From positions 1 through 6,569 of the forward strand of contig JAZQKV010000072.1 of NCBI GenBank assembly GCA_045542335.1: a stretch of 6,569 bases of DNA, in the 5' to 3' direction. The translations under genes were made by a program, and so were the position numbers. The notes below the pieces were generated by a model, which worked only from the letters and a program-made list of their open reading frames with translations, did not search any database and was not told the DNA's origin. The DNA comes from CAKSUT01 sp045542335. GTDB lineage: Bacteria; Bacillota; Clostridia; Oscillospirales; CAG-382. How positions within the stretch are numbered: the first letter of the stretch is position 1; every line of letters starts with the position of its first letter. This document shows positions 6,107 through 6,569 of the stretch, in pieces.

Positions 6107-6132
6107 AAGAAAAAACGCATTGTGAGGGCTTT

Positions 6133-6531
6133 ATGCAGTATTTTTGGTTATGTATGTTTTTAGCTTTGCTTTTATACAGGCTGTGTTTTCCTGATTTCAA
6201 GGGCTACGATGGAGTGATTTTGTCGTCTTTTCTGTCATTTGTTTTGGCGGTTATGGGAACGGCTGATTTTCTTCAGTGTGCAGTGTTCCTGTTTTCAATG
6301 GTGGCGGCAAGTGTATTTGCTATTGTAAGAAAAACGTTGGCGTATGGCAAAGATTGCAAGGATGAATACTGTATACTTCTTTGTGAAGCAGGCGAGGGAA
6401 TATATGTCATTTTGCGTGGTACGAGGACGGCAATAGGAATAACTTATGCTGATAAAGTATATCGCAGGGGAGATGTTGTAAAGATATGCAATTGGTATGA
6501 TGACAAGATGGTAAGCGTTGAATTTGTTTAG
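6133..6531 (+). CDS. Small membrane protein with an NfeD-like C-terminal domain
   Basis: This 132-residue protein has a hydrophobic N-terminal half with two or three membrane segments (about 2-18, 27-43 and 46-66), then a basic turn RKTLA, then a soluble C-terminal domain. The membrane part VMGTADFLQCAVFLFSMVAASVFAIVRK (40-67) resembles the segment before the OB-fold in NfeD proteins. The end of the protein, with RRGDVVKI and a final KMVSVEFV, follows the NfeD pattern in which a GxxVxVxxvxGxxLxVe stretch closes a small beta-barrel. NfeD proteins assist membrane quality control, often beside SPFH/stomatin or ClpP-like proteases. No such partner is visible, but the contig ends 10 bases later. 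The start ATG 6133 follows GAGGG by four bases, a short but workable spacing. Similarity is at pattern level, so it could also be an unrelated small membrane protein. Confidence 0.5.
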   Translation: MQYFWLCMFLALLLYRLCFPDFKGYDGVILSSFLSFVLAVMGTADFLQCAVFLFSMVAASVFAIVRKTLAYGKDCKDEYCILLCEAGEGIYVILRGTRTAIGITYADKVYRRGDVVKICNWYDDKMVSVEFV

Positions 6532-6541
6532 TGACTAAATG

Positions 6542-6569
6542 AAGTCGGAGGCCAAGCGGTCTTAGGAAG
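6542..6569. other. MGI/BGI sequencing adapter left on the contig end
   Basis: The last 28 bases, starting AAGTCGGAGGCCAAGCGG and ending CTTAGGAAG, match the first 28 bases of the standard DNBSEQ (MGI/BGI) read-1 3' adapter as I remember it. The composition also changes abruptly from AT-rich to GC-rich. This is untrimmed library sequence, not genome; no gene or RNA should be called from it. Confidence 0.93.

Noticed and set aside
6527..6539. Short inverted repeat TTTAG-TGA-CTAAA at the NfeD-like stop codon
   Set aside because: Five A/T-rich pairs without a T-run are too weak for a terminator, and the genomic sequence ends two bases later.
6548..6569. Beginning of a tRNA gene at the right edge
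   Set aside because: The bases resemble tRNA D-arm text only superficially and match the sequencing adapter throughout.

Overview
This 6.6 kb window is AT-rich bacterial DNA from what looks like an anaerobic, spore-forming Firmicute of the class Clostridia, plausibly a gut metagenome contig. The clues are two sporulation-family genes (YunB-like and YlmC/YmxH-like), an S-layer-homology (SLH) surface protein, AGGAGG-type ribosome binding sites and TTGAAA/TATAAT promoters. I see no mobile element, CRISPR array, tRNA or rRNA, and no gene-free stretch longer than 300 bases.

Layout, left to right. (1) Bases 2-133 are the last 43 codons of pyrI, the zinc-binding tail of the aspartate carbamoyltransferase regulatory chain. 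A strong terminator follows, and its right arm doubles as the ribosome binding site of the next gene. (2) 191-916 (+) is yunB. It ends at a bidirectional hairpin shared with a converging gene. (3) 979-1689 (-) is a divergent member of the NagB/6-phosphogluconolactonase sugar-phosphate fold whose catalytic motifs have been replaced. (4) 1825-2127 (+) is a PRC-barrel protein of the YlmC/YmxH family, transcribed divergently from gene 3, with -10 boxes for the two directions lying 3 bases apart. (5) 2159-3241 (-) is an FkbM-family methyltransferase with an extra N-terminal nucleotide-binding-like domain. (6) 3410-6061 (+) is an 883-residue exported protein: a phosphodiester glycosidase (NAGPA-type) domain split by an acidic insert, then a probable beta-sandwich region, then three SLH repeats. 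(7) 6133-6531 (+) is a small membrane protein with an NfeD-like C-terminal domain.

The last 28 bases (6542-6569) are not biological. They match the start of the MGI/BGI (DNBSEQ) sequencing adapter, so the contig really ends at about base 6541.

The genes alternate in strand and mostly have their own promoters and terminators, so they are single-gene units rather than one operon. I find no clear new multi-gene system. The best leads are the NagB-fold protein without its active site, the terminator/ribosome-binding-site overlap before yunB with a promoter-like box in the hairpin loop, and the split glycosidase-SLH protein.
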